Notes: generated from the letters alone by a model not told the origin. 64,000 nucleotides of DNA from Acidaminobacter hydrogenoformans DSM 2784 (GCF_900103005.1 NZ_FMWL01000001.1:348579-412578); one strand, 5' to 3'; positions 26,298 to 34,843 are shown, counted from the first letter of the stretch. Translations and numbers: made by a program.

Positions 26298-27896
26298 TTA
26301 TTTAAAAAATCTGTCCAAGACTTTCTTTAAGGAACTCTCTTCAATGGGTTTTGGCAAATGCTCGTCAAACCCATAGCTCGTTAAATAATCGCGCTCGGAA
26401 TCAATAACTTTTGCGGAGACAGCGATAATGGGACACCTGAAGCGATCCAGCTTCTCAATCTCATCATAAGCCTCGAAGCCATTCATGTGCGGCATCATGA
26501 TATCCATCAAAACAAGATCAGGTTTATGCCGAGAGTAACGCTCCACCGCATCTCTTCCTGTTCTGGCAAAATCGAGGTCAAACTCATCCTGGAGCAAAAG
26601 TTTCAATGATACACGCCCCATGACGTCATCTTCTGCGATCAGGATGCGTTTTCTTCTCGCGGTCTCCGTAATATATGGCTCTGTAAGTTTTTGATTGTCG
26701 AACTGCAAATTTTCATTGCTGATGCCGCTCCCGTTAAACTGGGCATAGACATAGATATTAATCTCCGAGCCACGTCCATAAGCGCTTTCTATCTCCAAGC
26801 GGCCGCCCATTTTGGAAAGCAGAGTCAACGCAGTAACGTAACCTAAGCCCGTCGAATCCCCCAGCGATGAAAGAATATCCTCCGGTTGGGGATTATCTGA
26901 AAGTCTCTTCAACCACTCGAGTTTTTCTTCAGAAAATCCAATCCCTGTATCTTTCACGCTGATCCGAAGTTTCAGCTTATCCTCAATAATGCTGATCTTT
27001 GTGATTTGAACGAGGACCCCGCCATGCTCCGTATGTTCAAAAGCATTCTCCAGCAAATTCCGTACAATATTGCCCAATCGCAGAGGGTCCCCTATCAATT
27101 CAGATGGTAAATTGTCATCCACTTGAATCGAAAAATCCAGATTCCTCTTCTTTGATAAAAATCTGAACCGGTGATAAAGGTCATCCACAAAATCTGTCAG
27201 CAAGAAGGGTTCGATATTGAACACCAGCTGCCCTTCTTCAATAGCATAAATTTCATGAAGATTGCTGATTTTTCTATACGCTTTATCAGATTGATTCATT
27301 AAACGCTCAATAGTATCCCGTTCATCCCTGTAAAGCTCAATCACGCGTAATCGGTCAATATCATTATTGATGATCTCAAAAATGTCTTTTAGTGACTCGA
27401 CCATTTCATAAAACAAAGTTCTATTTTTGTTTTCCCTGTGTACGGCTTTCTGTTTGTCCTGATCGAGCTCAGCAATCCAGTTCTCCAGTTGATCCTCTGA
27501 ACCCGTCTTTTGCTTTTGTTTCAACGTCTTGGCAATAACGACAGCACCCGTCACCGCACCAGCTTGATCCCTGACAGCTTCAGCGCGCTTGATCCAAAAT
27601 TCACCCTCACTGCCCTCAGCTTCCTTAGGGACAATGCCTTCAGAGACCGCCCCTTCTCTTATGGCGCGGACACATGGGCACTGCAGGCATCCAAGTTCAG
27701 AAGCCTGAAACACTTCAAAGCATTTTTTGCCGATGGCTTTCGAATCCAGATCAAGCATTGCTTTATTTGCCCACTCTATGGTGTAATCCAGATCCAGTCT
27801 AACGACCAACTCTGGAATGAGGTTGAGTATTTCTGCCAAATAGGCAGGCGTCTTCTCAAGAACCGCATCAACGCTGTGTCTATGTATATCTTCCAA
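26298..27896 (-). CDS. PAS-hybrid histidine kinase-like protein with receiver, lacking an H-box histidine
   Basis: A soluble 532-residue protein. The PAS domain (about 20-125) has a cysteine group at C59, C70, C73 and C75 (CLQCPC) that could bind metal or sense redox. A helical dimerisation region (about 155-225) follows, but the expected H-box is replaced by FYEMVESLKDIFEIINNDID without His. The HATPase has N-box residues N280/N284, DTGIG at D316 and STGLG; a C-terminal receiver has the acidic triplet 422-424 and phosphoacceptor D465. TTG start behind GAGAGGG, seven bases after the SAF gene, thus the last gene of the Tad-like operon. Role unknown; signal output through the receiver is inferred. 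Confidence 0.8.
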   Translation of the reverse strand: MEDIHRHSVDAVLEKTPAYLAEILNLIPELVVRLDLDYTIEWANKAMLDLDSKAIGKKCFEVFQASELGCLQCPCVRAIREGAVSEGIVPKEAEGSEGEFWIKRAEAVRDQAGAVTGAVVIAKTLKQKQKTGSEDQLENWIAELDQDKQKAVHRENKNRTLFYEMVESLKDIFEIINNDIDRLRVIELYRDERDTIERLMNQSDKAYRKISNLHEIYAIEEGQLVFNIEPFLLTDFVDDLYHRFRFLSKKRNLDFSIQVDDNLPSELIGDPLRLGNIVRNLLENAFEHTEHGGVLVQITKISIIEDKLKLRISVKDTGIGFSEEKLEWLKRLSDNPQPEDILSSLGDSTGLGYVTALTLLSKMGGRLEIESAYGRGSEINIYVYAQFNGSGISNENLQFDNQKLTEPYITETARRKRILIAEDDVMGRVSLKLLLQDEFDLDFARTGRDAVERYSRHKPDLVLMDIMMPHMNGFEAYDEIEKLDRFRCPIIAVSAKVIDSERDYLTSYGFDEHLPKPIEESSLKKVLDRFFK

Positions 27897-27902
27897 ATTT
27901 CG

Positions 27903-28505
27903 TCAACCCTCTCTCTGTCCCAGCGGTTTTTTTCTGATGACCTGAAAAGTGTGTGTAGCTTTAATTCGACACAATTCAAGGATCTCCTTCTTTTCACCCG
28001 TCAGAATCAAATAGACTGGCTGCAGCATAGAGATTTCGCAGGGCTGCAAATTTTGATCCAGAATATCGCTGACATTCATGGTCTTGAAGTGAATCAGTGC
28101 GTCGTCTCCTTTGATCCCCAGCAAATCAATTTCTTCTCCAATGACAATTTTATAAGCTGCAGCGTCCTGGGGCTCCAGTTTTAATGCAATTTCCGCGTAG
28201 TCATAATCAGGCTTGAGGCTGAGGCTATCCTGTGTGAGAAATTCCCCTTGCCGAAGTGTACGAGAAGACCAGGCAGGGAGTTTCATCTCTGACGCCTTGA
28301 TCATCCATGGCTCCAAAGAGGACTCCCCAATCCTGACGGTCGAAAAAGATTCCGTCGTAAGAGGATCACCTGGATACAACAATTGATTTGAAATCAGAAC
28401 CTCCTGGAATTTTTCAGAACTGGACGCCATCCGCATCAGACTGATTTGAAGTGCCATGGTTATAAGCATCAGCCCAAATATCCATACCATCATTCTTTTC
28501 TTCAT
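27903..28505 (-). CDS. SAF-domain CpaB-like protein of the Tad locus
   Basis: A 200-residue protein with an N-terminal membrane helix (about 6-26) and an extracytoplasmic SAF-like region with SNQLLYPGDPLTTESFSTVRIGE and LRQGEFLTQDSLS. This matches the beginning of CpaB/RcpC, the pilus assembly component, but without the long C-terminal extension used by Gram-negative relatives to meet a secretin. AAAGGAG precedes the ATG. Assignment rests on the motif and on position in the locus. Confidence 0.65.
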   Translation of the reverse strand: MKKRMMVWIFGLMLITMALQISLMRMASSSEKFQEVLISNQLLYPGDPLTTESFSTVRIGESSLEPWMIKASEMKLPAWSSRTLRQGEFLTQDSLSLKPDYDYAEIALKLEPQDAAAYKIVIGEEIDLLGIKGDDALIHFKTMNVSDILDQNLQPCEISMLQPVYLILTGEKKEILELCRIKATHTFQVIRKKPLGQREG

Positions 28506-28517
28506 TTCCCATCTCCT

Positions 28518-28997
28518 TTACTGATCTATTTCAATTTCACGGTCGAGATGGATTTTTATCGCAGTTGCTGAGTAACCCAAGCTGTCAGTCAACCTTTCCA
28601 TTAAAAAAGAAGGTTGATGTGGAAACGCAACGACCAGATGCAACAGCGGATCATCCCGTACAGTCCCCATTGGACAGATTCCGGTACTATGCCATGAGAG
28701 ATTTTTAATTTCAGCCTCTTCTTTGAATTGCGATTGAATTTCCTCCGTCAGCGTGGCTTCAAGATTTGCATTAAAGGTTGCTTTAGCACCTGAGGCAGAG
28801 GTATTGTCCAGTTCTGTCTGAAGCCTTTCTGACGCTGACTTTAAAGCGCTACCCGCCTGATTCAACCGAATGTAAAACAGATACCATTCAAAAGCAGCAG
28901 CTGAGAGCGCTATAAGAATGACTACGATCAGCAATGACAGAATCAAAACCTCAAGCCCCGCTATTCCGCTGTTGTTTAATTTAGGATTTTTCTGCAT
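28518..28997 (-). CDS. TadE-like minor pseudopilin
   Basis: A 159-residue protein with a short N-terminal segment, then a hydrophobic helix beginning GIAGLEVLILSLLIVVILIALSA with a Glu near its start (GLE), as in TadE/TadG pseudopilins, and a hydrophilic domain with a coiled-coil-prone stretch (about 45-80). It overlaps the preceding small gene by 22 bases and has a weak ribosome-binding site, so its translation is probably coupled. Confidence 0.6.
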   Translation of the reverse strand: MQKNPKLNNSGIAGLEVLILSLLIVVILIALSAAAFEWYLFYIRLNQAGSALKSASERLQTELDNTSASGAKATFNANLEATLTEEIQSQFKEEAEIKNLSWHSTGICPMGTVRDDPLLHLVVAFPHQPSFLMERLTDSLGYSATAIKIHLDREIEIDQ

Positions 28998-29362
28998 ACA
29001 ACAAATCTCTCAAAGCGATAGATATAGCGGTGATCGTTAAAACTTATCCAATTGGTCATAAGTCTGCCAGAGATCTCACCTTCAACTAAGAATTTCGCTT
29101 TTTCGCCTCTTTTCAAATTTTCGATTGAATCTACAGAAACCTCAACGACATCTAACCCCGCGCCGACCAGTAAAGAGGCTAATTCCACCTCATCTGCGTC
29201 CGCAAAAGACTGATTCAACGCCATCTGTTCACTGAAGGAAGCACAAATCGTATCAAGTCTGGCCTTCGTAACTACGGGCGTAAGCAGTTCGAACAGCGCT
29301 ACGCCAGCACCGAGAACAAATACCAGACAAAATCCAGCCAGGAGCAATCCACCTTCACGCAT
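28976..29362 (-). CDS. TadF-like minor pseudopilin
   Basis: A 128-residue protein with one N-terminal hydrophobic helix (LLLAGFCLVFVLGAGVALFELL) and a small extracytoplasmic domain. The ATG follows the stop of the pilin-like gene directly (TGAATG) with no ribosome-binding site of its own, which points to translational coupling. Placement between pilin and TadE-like genes supports a minor pilin role; sequence similarity was judged by pattern only. Confidence 0.55.
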   Translation of the reverse strand: MREGGLLLAGFCLVFVLGAGVALFELLTPVVTKARLDTICASFSEQMALNQSFADADEVELASLLVGAGLDVVEVSVDSIENLKRGEKAKFLVEGEISGRLMTNWISFNDHRYIYRFERFVVCRKILN

Positions 29363-29593
29363 TCAGCTTGTTTTGAAAACGGTCAACTCAATATTAGCCC
29401 ACCACGTCGTCAATGATGTCACCATATCCTCCACCAAGGTTTCCATGCTTGGCATTACAATCACAGCTGCCAGCACAATTGATACAACTATTCCTATGAC
29501 CATGTCTACAGCGAACTGCCCTCTTTCATCTGCGAGATGTGTTGTTACGGCCTTCTTTAATTGGTTTATACCCTTGATAATTACCACGTTCAT
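29363..29593 (-). CDS. Flp-type pilin candidate
   Basis: A 76-residue product starting MNVVIIKGINQLKKAVTTHL, then DERGQFAVDMVIGIVVSIVLAAVIV: a basic leader, a Gly before a hydrophobic helix, and a short tail rich in Thr/Trp, the size and form of Flp pilins or of archaellin-type pseudopilins. The usual Glu at position 5 after the cleavage Gly is replaced by Asp (GQFAVD). ATG 29593 has GGGAGG seven bases upstream. It lies right after tadC, where clostridial Flp pilins are often encoded. Confidence 0.6.
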   Translation of the reverse strand: MNVVIIKGINQLKKAVTTHLADERGQFAVDMVIGIVVSIVLAAVIVMPSMETLVEDMVTSLTTWWANIELTVFKTS

Positions 29594-29650
29594 ATTGTGG
29601 CCTCCCCTCAAATAATTGCTGCCAGTTTTACTTCCTCGTTATAAAAACTG

Positions 29651-30484
29651 TTAAACAAATAAAGATTCCAGCGCTTGCAGCATCTGAAGCGCCAGTGGAA
29701 TTGCGATCACCGCAAATGTTATGCTGCCGGATGCAGCAATCAGCAGGATCAAGTTGAACTGAATCCTGTCCTGCTCTACAGCGACGGACTCTAAATATCT
29801 CTGAATCATCACCTCCTCTTGTCTTTGAATCAGCTCAACTGCCTCACCGGACTCAATGCCCTGCCTGAGGATAGTGAGCAGCGTTTCTGAGGCTTTTGAC
29901 GGATAACGCTGAGTCAATTCATTAGAAGCACGTTCGAAATCCAATGTTCTGAAATAAGCCCCTGTAAATGCGTTCAGGGCATTTCGCATATCTTTATCCG
30001 GCGCTGCCAAATGAACATGTCTCAGTATTTCAACAGCGGAATGTCCCGCGAGAAGCTGAGTGCATAGAAATCGATACACTTTATATAAATTCATATTGAA
30101 CTGTGCCTCAAAAGCTCTTTTGTACTGCTTCAGCCGACCTCTTCGAATAAGCTCTACGATTAACCAAACGGGAAATGCTCTGGCCGGATTCCTGAATGCC
30201 GCTAAAATTGGAAGAACAACCGTAACTAATCCATAAGCATAAACTATTTTTCTGGCTTCATTTTCACTGTAACCGGCCTGTTGGTAAAGTTTTAGGTTCC
30301 GAGCGATCCAGCGCCTGAAGATATTTCTTGACCCCAGCGCTGACTGTTCTCTTCTTTCACCAGAGGGTCTAAAGGACACTTTTTTATACCACTGGCGTTT
30401 TGTGATCCACCCAGCTATACCACATGCAGATACGAAGTCCAGTAATACCAGGATCACAGTTACTACCATCAGCTTTGAACTCAT
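29651..30484 (-). CDS. tadC: TadC-type inner-membrane assembly protein (T2SS-F fold)
   Basis: Platform protein of type IV/Tad secretion systems, 277 residues. Membrane helices near the N-terminus (SSKLMVVTVILVLLDFV), about residues 85-115, and two at the C-terminus (about 225-275), with the T2SS-F helical core between them (GHSAVEILRHVHLAA ... ILRQGIESGEAVELIQRQEEVMIQRYLE). The start ATG 30484 overlaps the tadB stop as ATGA; the frame upstream of it is only the shadow of tadB. Confidence 0.8.
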   Translation of the reverse strand: MSSKLMVVTVILVLLDFVSACGIAGWITKRQWYKKVSFRPSGERREQSALGSRNIFRRWIARNLKLYQQAGYSENEARKIVYAYGLVTVVLPILAAFRNPARAFPVWLIVELIRRGRLKQYKRAFEAQFNMNLYKVYRFLCTQLLAGHSAVEILRHVHLAAPDKDMRNALNAFTGAYFRTLDFERASNELTQRYPSKASETLLTILRQGIESGEAVELIQRQEEVMIQRYLESVAVEQDRIQFNLILLIAASGSITFAVIAIPLALQMLQALESLFV

Positions 30485-31347
30485 TTTCCTCTGATCCCTC
30501 CAGGTGCGCCTGAAAAAATCGCAAGACAGGTGGTCAGCAATACCATGACGGACAAACCCGTTGTGATATAAATGCCCGCTGTACTCTGCAGGTAAAATTG
30601 TCTGACATGAGGCTGCCTTGAAACCATCATTAAGAACAACGAAATAGCTGAGCTGTTCAGTATGTAAACCGTCCATTTAAACTTTTTGTTTTCAAGACGA
30701 TTCTTGCTTCGCTCAAAATACAATCTGTACGATTCCTGCTCAAAGCTGTCAAATAGCTTGACCAGGTCCCCTCGGCTTCTTGCAGAAAATTTCAAATGTA
30801 TCATAAAATCCCTAAAGAGAGGCATATCCAGTGCCAGCGAAAAATCGTCGAAAGCTTTTTCGATTTCCACACCATGCTGCACAGATAAAAGTAAACGCTT
30901 CAAAGCTATACCAAGTGCTGGCGTCAAGGGTTCCTCTGCCACGCGCGACAAACATTGAATCAGATCCGGATGTATGGACGCCCATCTTTTTAACATTCCA
31001 AACATGAGGGACAGAGAGGCCTCCTGATCCGTTATTATTTTCTGAATCGCAATTTCAAAAGCCATAACTGGCAATAACACACCGCAAATAAAGCCAATGC
31101 CCCCAATCAAACTGCTATTCGATAAAAAATACAAACCGAAAAATCCAAAAGCTCCAGCCGTCATTGAGGCCATCATCAGATAAGACACTCGAATCCAAGA
31201 CAAATTGTATACCGTCCTGATTGGCACACAATAACGTTTTTCTATTTTAAGTATCCACCCCAAATTCACGACGGTGTTCTGGCTAAGAATGAGACACCCC
31301 AAACAAATCGTGATCAAAAGGATTGGCAGGTGATAGACCGAGAACAT
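30481..31347 (-). CDS. tadB: TadB-type inner-membrane assembly protein (T2SS-F fold)
   Basis: A 288-residue partner of TadC: N-terminal helices (about 5-25, 55-105), a cytoplasmic T2SS-F core containing GVEIEKAFDDFSLALDMPLFRDFMIHLKFSARSRGD (positions about 165-200) and two C-terminal helices. The ATG follows the cpaF stop without a gap. TadB and TadC together form the membrane platform driven by the CpaF ATPase. Confidence 0.8.
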   Translation of the reverse strand: MFSVYHLPILLITICLGCLILSQNTVVNLGWILKIEKRYCVPIRTVYNLSWIRVSYLMMASMTAGAFGFFGLYFLSNSSLIGGIGFICGVLLPVMAFEIAIQKIITDQEASLSLMFGMLKRWASIHPDLIQCLSRVAEEPLTPALGIALKRLLLSVQHGVEIEKAFDDFSLALDMPLFRDFMIHLKFSARSRGDLVKLFDSFEQESYRLYFERSKNRLENKKFKWTVYILNSSAISLFLMMVSRQPHVRQFYLQSTAGIYITTGLSVMVLLTTCLAIFSGAPGGIRGK

Positions 31348-32526
31348 TTAAAACCTTCTTTCATACAACATGTTAAAGCTGGAATGCTCTGTCGCGCCTG
31401 ACATAGGCCGCACAACTTCCGCGATTCGCTCAACCTTAAAATTTTTCATGTAAATGACCCGGTCAAGACTGGAGGTTATGATCTGCATGGCAGTTTTTTC
31501 AGAGATCCCCTTTTGTGACAAATCAGACAGCATCATGATTCTGATAGGCGTTTCTTCAATGCCGCCACTGTGCAATGTTCCCATGATCCTGTGATCTGTA
31601 TAGCCTGCTTTGATGAACTCCCATGCCTCGGGTCCAGTCAGCTCTCCAACAACATAACCATCCAGGCTCATAGTGAGACCGTCTCGGACAAGGTGCTCGA
31701 GCGTCACCCTAAAATCCGGCTGCCTGTGTCTGACAATTCTTTGTACTACAAAAGAAGGGCTGTCCGGAAAAAGCTCTGTCTCTGATTCGCAGATCAATAA
31801 CCTCTGAGACTCGCCAATGATATTCAAAATTGCCCTCAAGAGTGTCGTTTTACCTGACCCACCTTTACCGACTATTACAAACCGTTTCTCAGACAAAGCC
31901 ATATCAACGATCAAAGCATGCGCTTCAGGATCCATCATTCCCATACTTTTAAGAATCTCTAAATCATAACTCACAAACCGGTGCTTTCTGATGCTAAGAG
32001 AAGGGCCACCCTGACTCCTTGGCGCAATGGTTGCGTTGATCCTCAATCTCAAGGCATCATCTGAAACTCTTGCGTGACTGTCAGTTTCATTCAAAAGGCC
32101 GCCATTTCTTATAACGATCAGCTTGCAATAATTCTCAAAATCTCTATTGGATTCAAACTTAAGCGGCAGTCTGAACACCTCACCGGATCTTTTGACATAA
32201 AGATGATCATAACGTGTGACAATCAGATCTGAAACCGACTCATCTTCTAAAACGCTTTGTAAAATTCCGTAACCAAACATATGGTCCATGATCTGCTTGA
32301 TCATCTTGTCTCTTCTGGCCAAATTTCCCAGTCTATCTACAATTCTGATCACTTCCGTTTCCAGAACACGCCTCTCGACCCGTTTGCCTTCAACATCTGC
32401 CAACAAATCCGAGTGATATTCAACCAACTCTTCTATGACGCTCACGATTTCACGATCCAGCCTACGTCCGGGTTCTCCAGCCGACTGCTCTATGAGCGGT
32501 TCGTGAAAGCTTTTTAGGACACCCAT
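31348..32526 (-). CDS. cpaF: CpaF/TadA-type secretion ATPase
   Basis: Hexameric traffic ATPase of the Tad pathway, 392 residues. N-terminal helical domain, then EDESVSDLIVTRYDHLYVKRSGEVF typical of the family (about 90-115), ATIAPRSQGGPSLSIRKHRF, Walker A VGKGGSGKTTLLRA, the Asp-box region ICESETELF, and MGTLHSGG with the conserved His. The ribosome-binding site GAGGGGA lies in the end of the TadZ-like gene. Not to be confused with tRNA deaminase tadA at 38 kb. Confidence 0.92.
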   Translation of the reverse strand: MGVLKSFHEPLIEQSAGEPGRRLDREIVSVIEELVEYHSDLLADVEGKRVERRVLETEVIRIVDRLGNLARRDKMIKQIMDHMFGYGILQSVLEDESVSDLIVTRYDHLYVKRSGEVFRLPLKFESNRDFENYCKLIVIRNGGLLNETDSHARVSDDALRLRINATIAPRSQGGPSLSIRKHRFVSYDLEILKSMGMMDPEAHALIVDMALSEKRFVIVGKGGSGKTTLLRAILNIIGESQRLLICESETELFPDSPSFVVQRIVRHRQPDFRVTLEHLVRDGLTMSLDGYVVGELTGPEAWEFIKAGYTDHRIMGTLHSGGIEETPIRIMMLSDLSQKGISEKTAMQIITSSLDRVIYMKNFKVERIAEVVRPMSGATEHSSFNMLYERRF

Positions 32527-32531
32527 ATAAA

Positions 32532-33884
32532 CTATCCCCTCATTTCATGCATCAATTTGATAATTATTTTTTCATGAGCTTCAAGGGTGATGCGATCCAT
32601 CATAGGACCATACATCTTTCCTTCTTTGCGTGCTTTCTCACGCTTTGTATTCGACGGAATTCTACCCAAATATCTCGACCCCGTCAGCGCCTCATAATCA
32701 TTCGTCGAAAGACTAAAAAACGCATCCGCGTCATAAGCAATAAATTGATGCTTTAATCGATCAATTTTTTGCCGCTCAGTCACATAGGCCGCAGAAGATG
32801 CTGCAGACCTTAATGCCAATACACCATCACTCACGGGTATAAGATTTTTATCTGATACAAGCAAACTGACTGCTGTAAACGCATCGTAGATAAAGGCATT
32901 CACAAGCATAATCACGACTTCAAAGCATGTGTCAATGCGCTCCAAAAGTCGCATGAAGTCATCTTTATCATAATATTCATAGTCATTTAAGTTATAGCTT
33001 CCAGTCAATGCGTACAAATCACTGTTTCCCTTAATTCTCGAACATGCACTCATAATCTTTTCAGAGTTTAGGCTATTCTTTCTAATGGCATCTAACAGAA
33101 TATTCAAACCTGTTGATTGATAAGAATCATAGCCCTCTAATGAATCCGTCACTGTCTTTCTGGCTTCCAGAAGCAAGTCCAAAGAAGGAAACAACCGGTC
33201 TGCATCGACTATTAAAGTTTTCCTCTTGAATTTTTTTGAAAACACCCATCCGAGCTCACACCCGTACTCACTATTTCCAAAGACACAAAGTTTTAACCGC
33301 TGATTTATGAATTCGGGACGCTTTTCGGTGACTTTAAAAATCTCTTCAAATTTTTGTCTTAGTTTTTTTTTCTCAGAGGTGTGAATACCACACATCAGAG
33401 CTTCCGCTTCATAACCTCTGATTTCTGGTTGCTCAGCAATGATCCTGCTAATGACCTCAATGCGTTCCTGATCAACAATGCCTTCAAGACCCAATGCCTC
33501 GGTGCGTTCATAGACAGTCCTTGGACGGTATAGTCTGTCAATTAACGTCCCCGTGTTGAGCTCTCCGCGCTCAATAAACTCGTCGAATCCTGTTAGAATT
33601 AAATTCCCATCCCCATGTCCCTGTGTTAGAATTGCGATCCATTTTACTTCAGGCCATTTCAGCCTGAGTGTCTGGATAGACGACCAGCGCGCTAATAAGT
33701 GCTCCGAGTTAACTTCAAACAAAACTGTTTTTACAGGTGCGCATCCCAAAAGCGTTGTCACCGAATCCAGTTCGGTGCGAATAGCCATTTCCACCCCACC
33801 GCCAATTTGGTCCTGTAAGTCTGACATGATCGATTTTATTCTTCCTACAGTGGAATGAGATTCATACCACAATAAAGTTATCAT
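32532..33884 (-). CDS. TadZ/CpaE-like protein with degenerate ATPase motif
   Basis: A 450-residue protein at the head of the locus. N-terminal 115 residues resemble a receiver-like fold; the second half follows a MinD/ParA-like plan with the stretch LKLCVFGNSEYGCELGWVF at residues 198-215 where a deviant Walker A (GGxGKT) should be, but no Lys or Thr is left, then RKTLIVDADRLFPSLDLLL (D227, D229). TadZ/CpaE proteins place the secretion system at the pole; this one could not bind ATP canonically. Assignment rests on order TadZ-CpaF-TadB-TadC and on residual pattern. Confidence 0.68.
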   Translation of the reverse strand: MITLLWYESHSTVGRIKSIMSDLQDQIGGGVEMAIRTELDSVTTLLGCAPVKTVLFEVNSEHLLARWSSIQTLRLKWPEVKWIAILTQGHGDGNLILTGFDEFIERGELNTGTLIDRLYRPRTVYERTEALGLEGIVDQERIEVISRIIAEQPEIRGYEAEALMCGIHTSEKKKLRQKFEEIFKVTEKRPEFINQRLKLCVFGNSEYGCELGWVFSKKFKRKTLIVDADRLFPSLDLLLEARKTVTDSLEGYDSYQSTGLNILLDAIRKNSLNSEKIMSACSRIKGNSDLYALTGSYNLNDYEYYDKDDFMRLLERIDTCFEVVIMLVNAFIYDAFTAVSLLVSDKNLIPVSDGVLALRSAASSAAYVTERQKIDRLKHQFIAYDADAFFSLSTNDYEALTGSRYLGRIPSNTKREKARKEGKMYGPMMDRITLEAHEKIIIKLMHEMRG

Positions 33885-33913
33885 TCAATCGCCGCTTTCC
33901 AATTTTTAACATT

Positions 33914-33942
33914 ACTATAACTTTATATCCATATTTTGTCAA
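33914..33942 (-). promoter_or_regulatory. Strong promoter of the Tad-like operon
   Basis: Minus strand: consensus TTGACA (33937-33942), 17-base spacer, TATAGT (33914-33919), 30 bp before the TadZ-like start. No other promoter or terminator is evident for the next 7.5 kb, so all nine genes may be read from here. The stretch 33943-34045 is AT-rich with nothing recognisable. Confidence 0.8.
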
Positions 33943-34045
33943 TAGTTATATTTTGCCATCTTGTTCCCGTTTTAAATAAAAAATTTTCACCTCAACATTT
34001 CACGCCTTTTAAAGACATTTGATTAGCCTCACCGCGATATAGTAC

Positions 34046-34080
34046 AAAAAAAAAAGGATAGGGCTTATACAACCCCATCC
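34046..34080 (-). terminator. Terminator after ctc
   Basis: Minus strand GGATGGGGTT ... GCCCTATCC stem with about ten Ts after it, 25 bases beyond the ctc stop. Confidence 0.8.
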
Positions 34081-34104
34081 TTCCTTTACGAACACTCTAT
34101 TCAA

Positions 34105-34734
34105 CTATTCTTCGTCTTTTTCTTTGCCAATCAATTCAGGTTCTTTAACTTCTTCTTCTTCAGAAGCCTCTGGCTCTTCTTTCTGTGGTGCGCTTACAGC
34201 AAGGACAGTCAAATCTCGATCTGTCAATAAAGCCACTTTTTCCATGTTCTCAAAAACCAAGTCAGAAACTCTTATGATATCTCCGAATTCCATCCCGTCC
34301 ACATCAACATAAACATGCTCAATCAAATCAGATGGTAAAGCTTCAATCTCAATTTCTGTAAGGTGATCCTCGAGCACTGCACCAATTCTTTCAATCGAAT
34401 CACGATTTCTAACGATAATTGGAACAGGTATTCTTACTGTTTCATTAGCTGAAAGCTCTTGAAAATCAATATGGACCAATAGATCTTTAAGCCCTTTTCT
34501 TTGAAAATCCTTAACGACAGCCATAACGGTCTTCCCGTTTATTTCGAGATCGAGTGTTGATCCCTTCGCATGGTACATCAGGAAGCGATCCATTTGTTTA
34601 CGATCCAGTTTAATGGATCTGGTTTCTTTGTTATGACCATAAATGACGCCTGGCACATAGCCTTGGGTACGGATATACTTGATCTTGTTTTTCCCGACCT
34701 CTGTTCTAAGATTTGCTTGTATCAGTTCCCTCAT
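34105..34734 (-). CDS. ctc: General stress protein CTC / 50S ribosomal protein L25
   Basis: Binds 5S rRNA. 209 residues: L25 domain (about 1-90, with KGSTLDLEINGKTVMAVVKDFQRKGL) and the TL5/CTC C-terminal domain, then an acidic tail rich in Glu. AAGGAGG stands before the ATG. In B. subtilis ctc is the classic sigma-B-dependent gene, and here a perfect GTTTAA/GGGTAT pair lies 35-60 bp upstream, matching the sigB operon also in this window. Confidence 0.93.
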   Translation of the reverse strand: MRELIQANLRTEVGKNKIKYIRTQGYVPGVIYGHNKETRSIKLDRKQMDRFLMYHAKGSTLDLEINGKTVMAVVKDFQRKGLKDLLVHIDFQELSANETVRIPVPIIVRNRDSIERIGAVLEDHLTEIEIEALPSDLIEHVYVDVDGMEFGDIIRVSDLVFENMEKVALLTDRDLTVLAVSAPQKEEPEASEEEEVKEPELIGKEKDEE

Positions 34735-34771
34735 TATGCTACCTCCTTGTTCATTATGTTCAAATAGATAG

Positions 34772-34795
34772 ATACCCCAAAAAAATGTTTTAAAC
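34772..34795 (-). promoter_or_regulatory. Sigma-B-type promoter of ctc
   Basis: Minus strand GTTTAA (34790-34795), 12 bases, GGGTAT (34772-34777): both hexamers match the sigma-B consensus. The start point would be about 30 bases before the ctc ATG. The spacer is at the short end of the known range. Confidence 0.72.
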
Positions 34796-34843
34796 TCATC
34801 ATTATCTCATAAATTAATTCTACACCTGTGCTAACGACTGACT

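Noticed and set aside
27510..28184. A 224-codon plus-strand frame across the kinase/SAF boundary
   Set aside because: Antisense to two supported genes, no ribosome-binding site.
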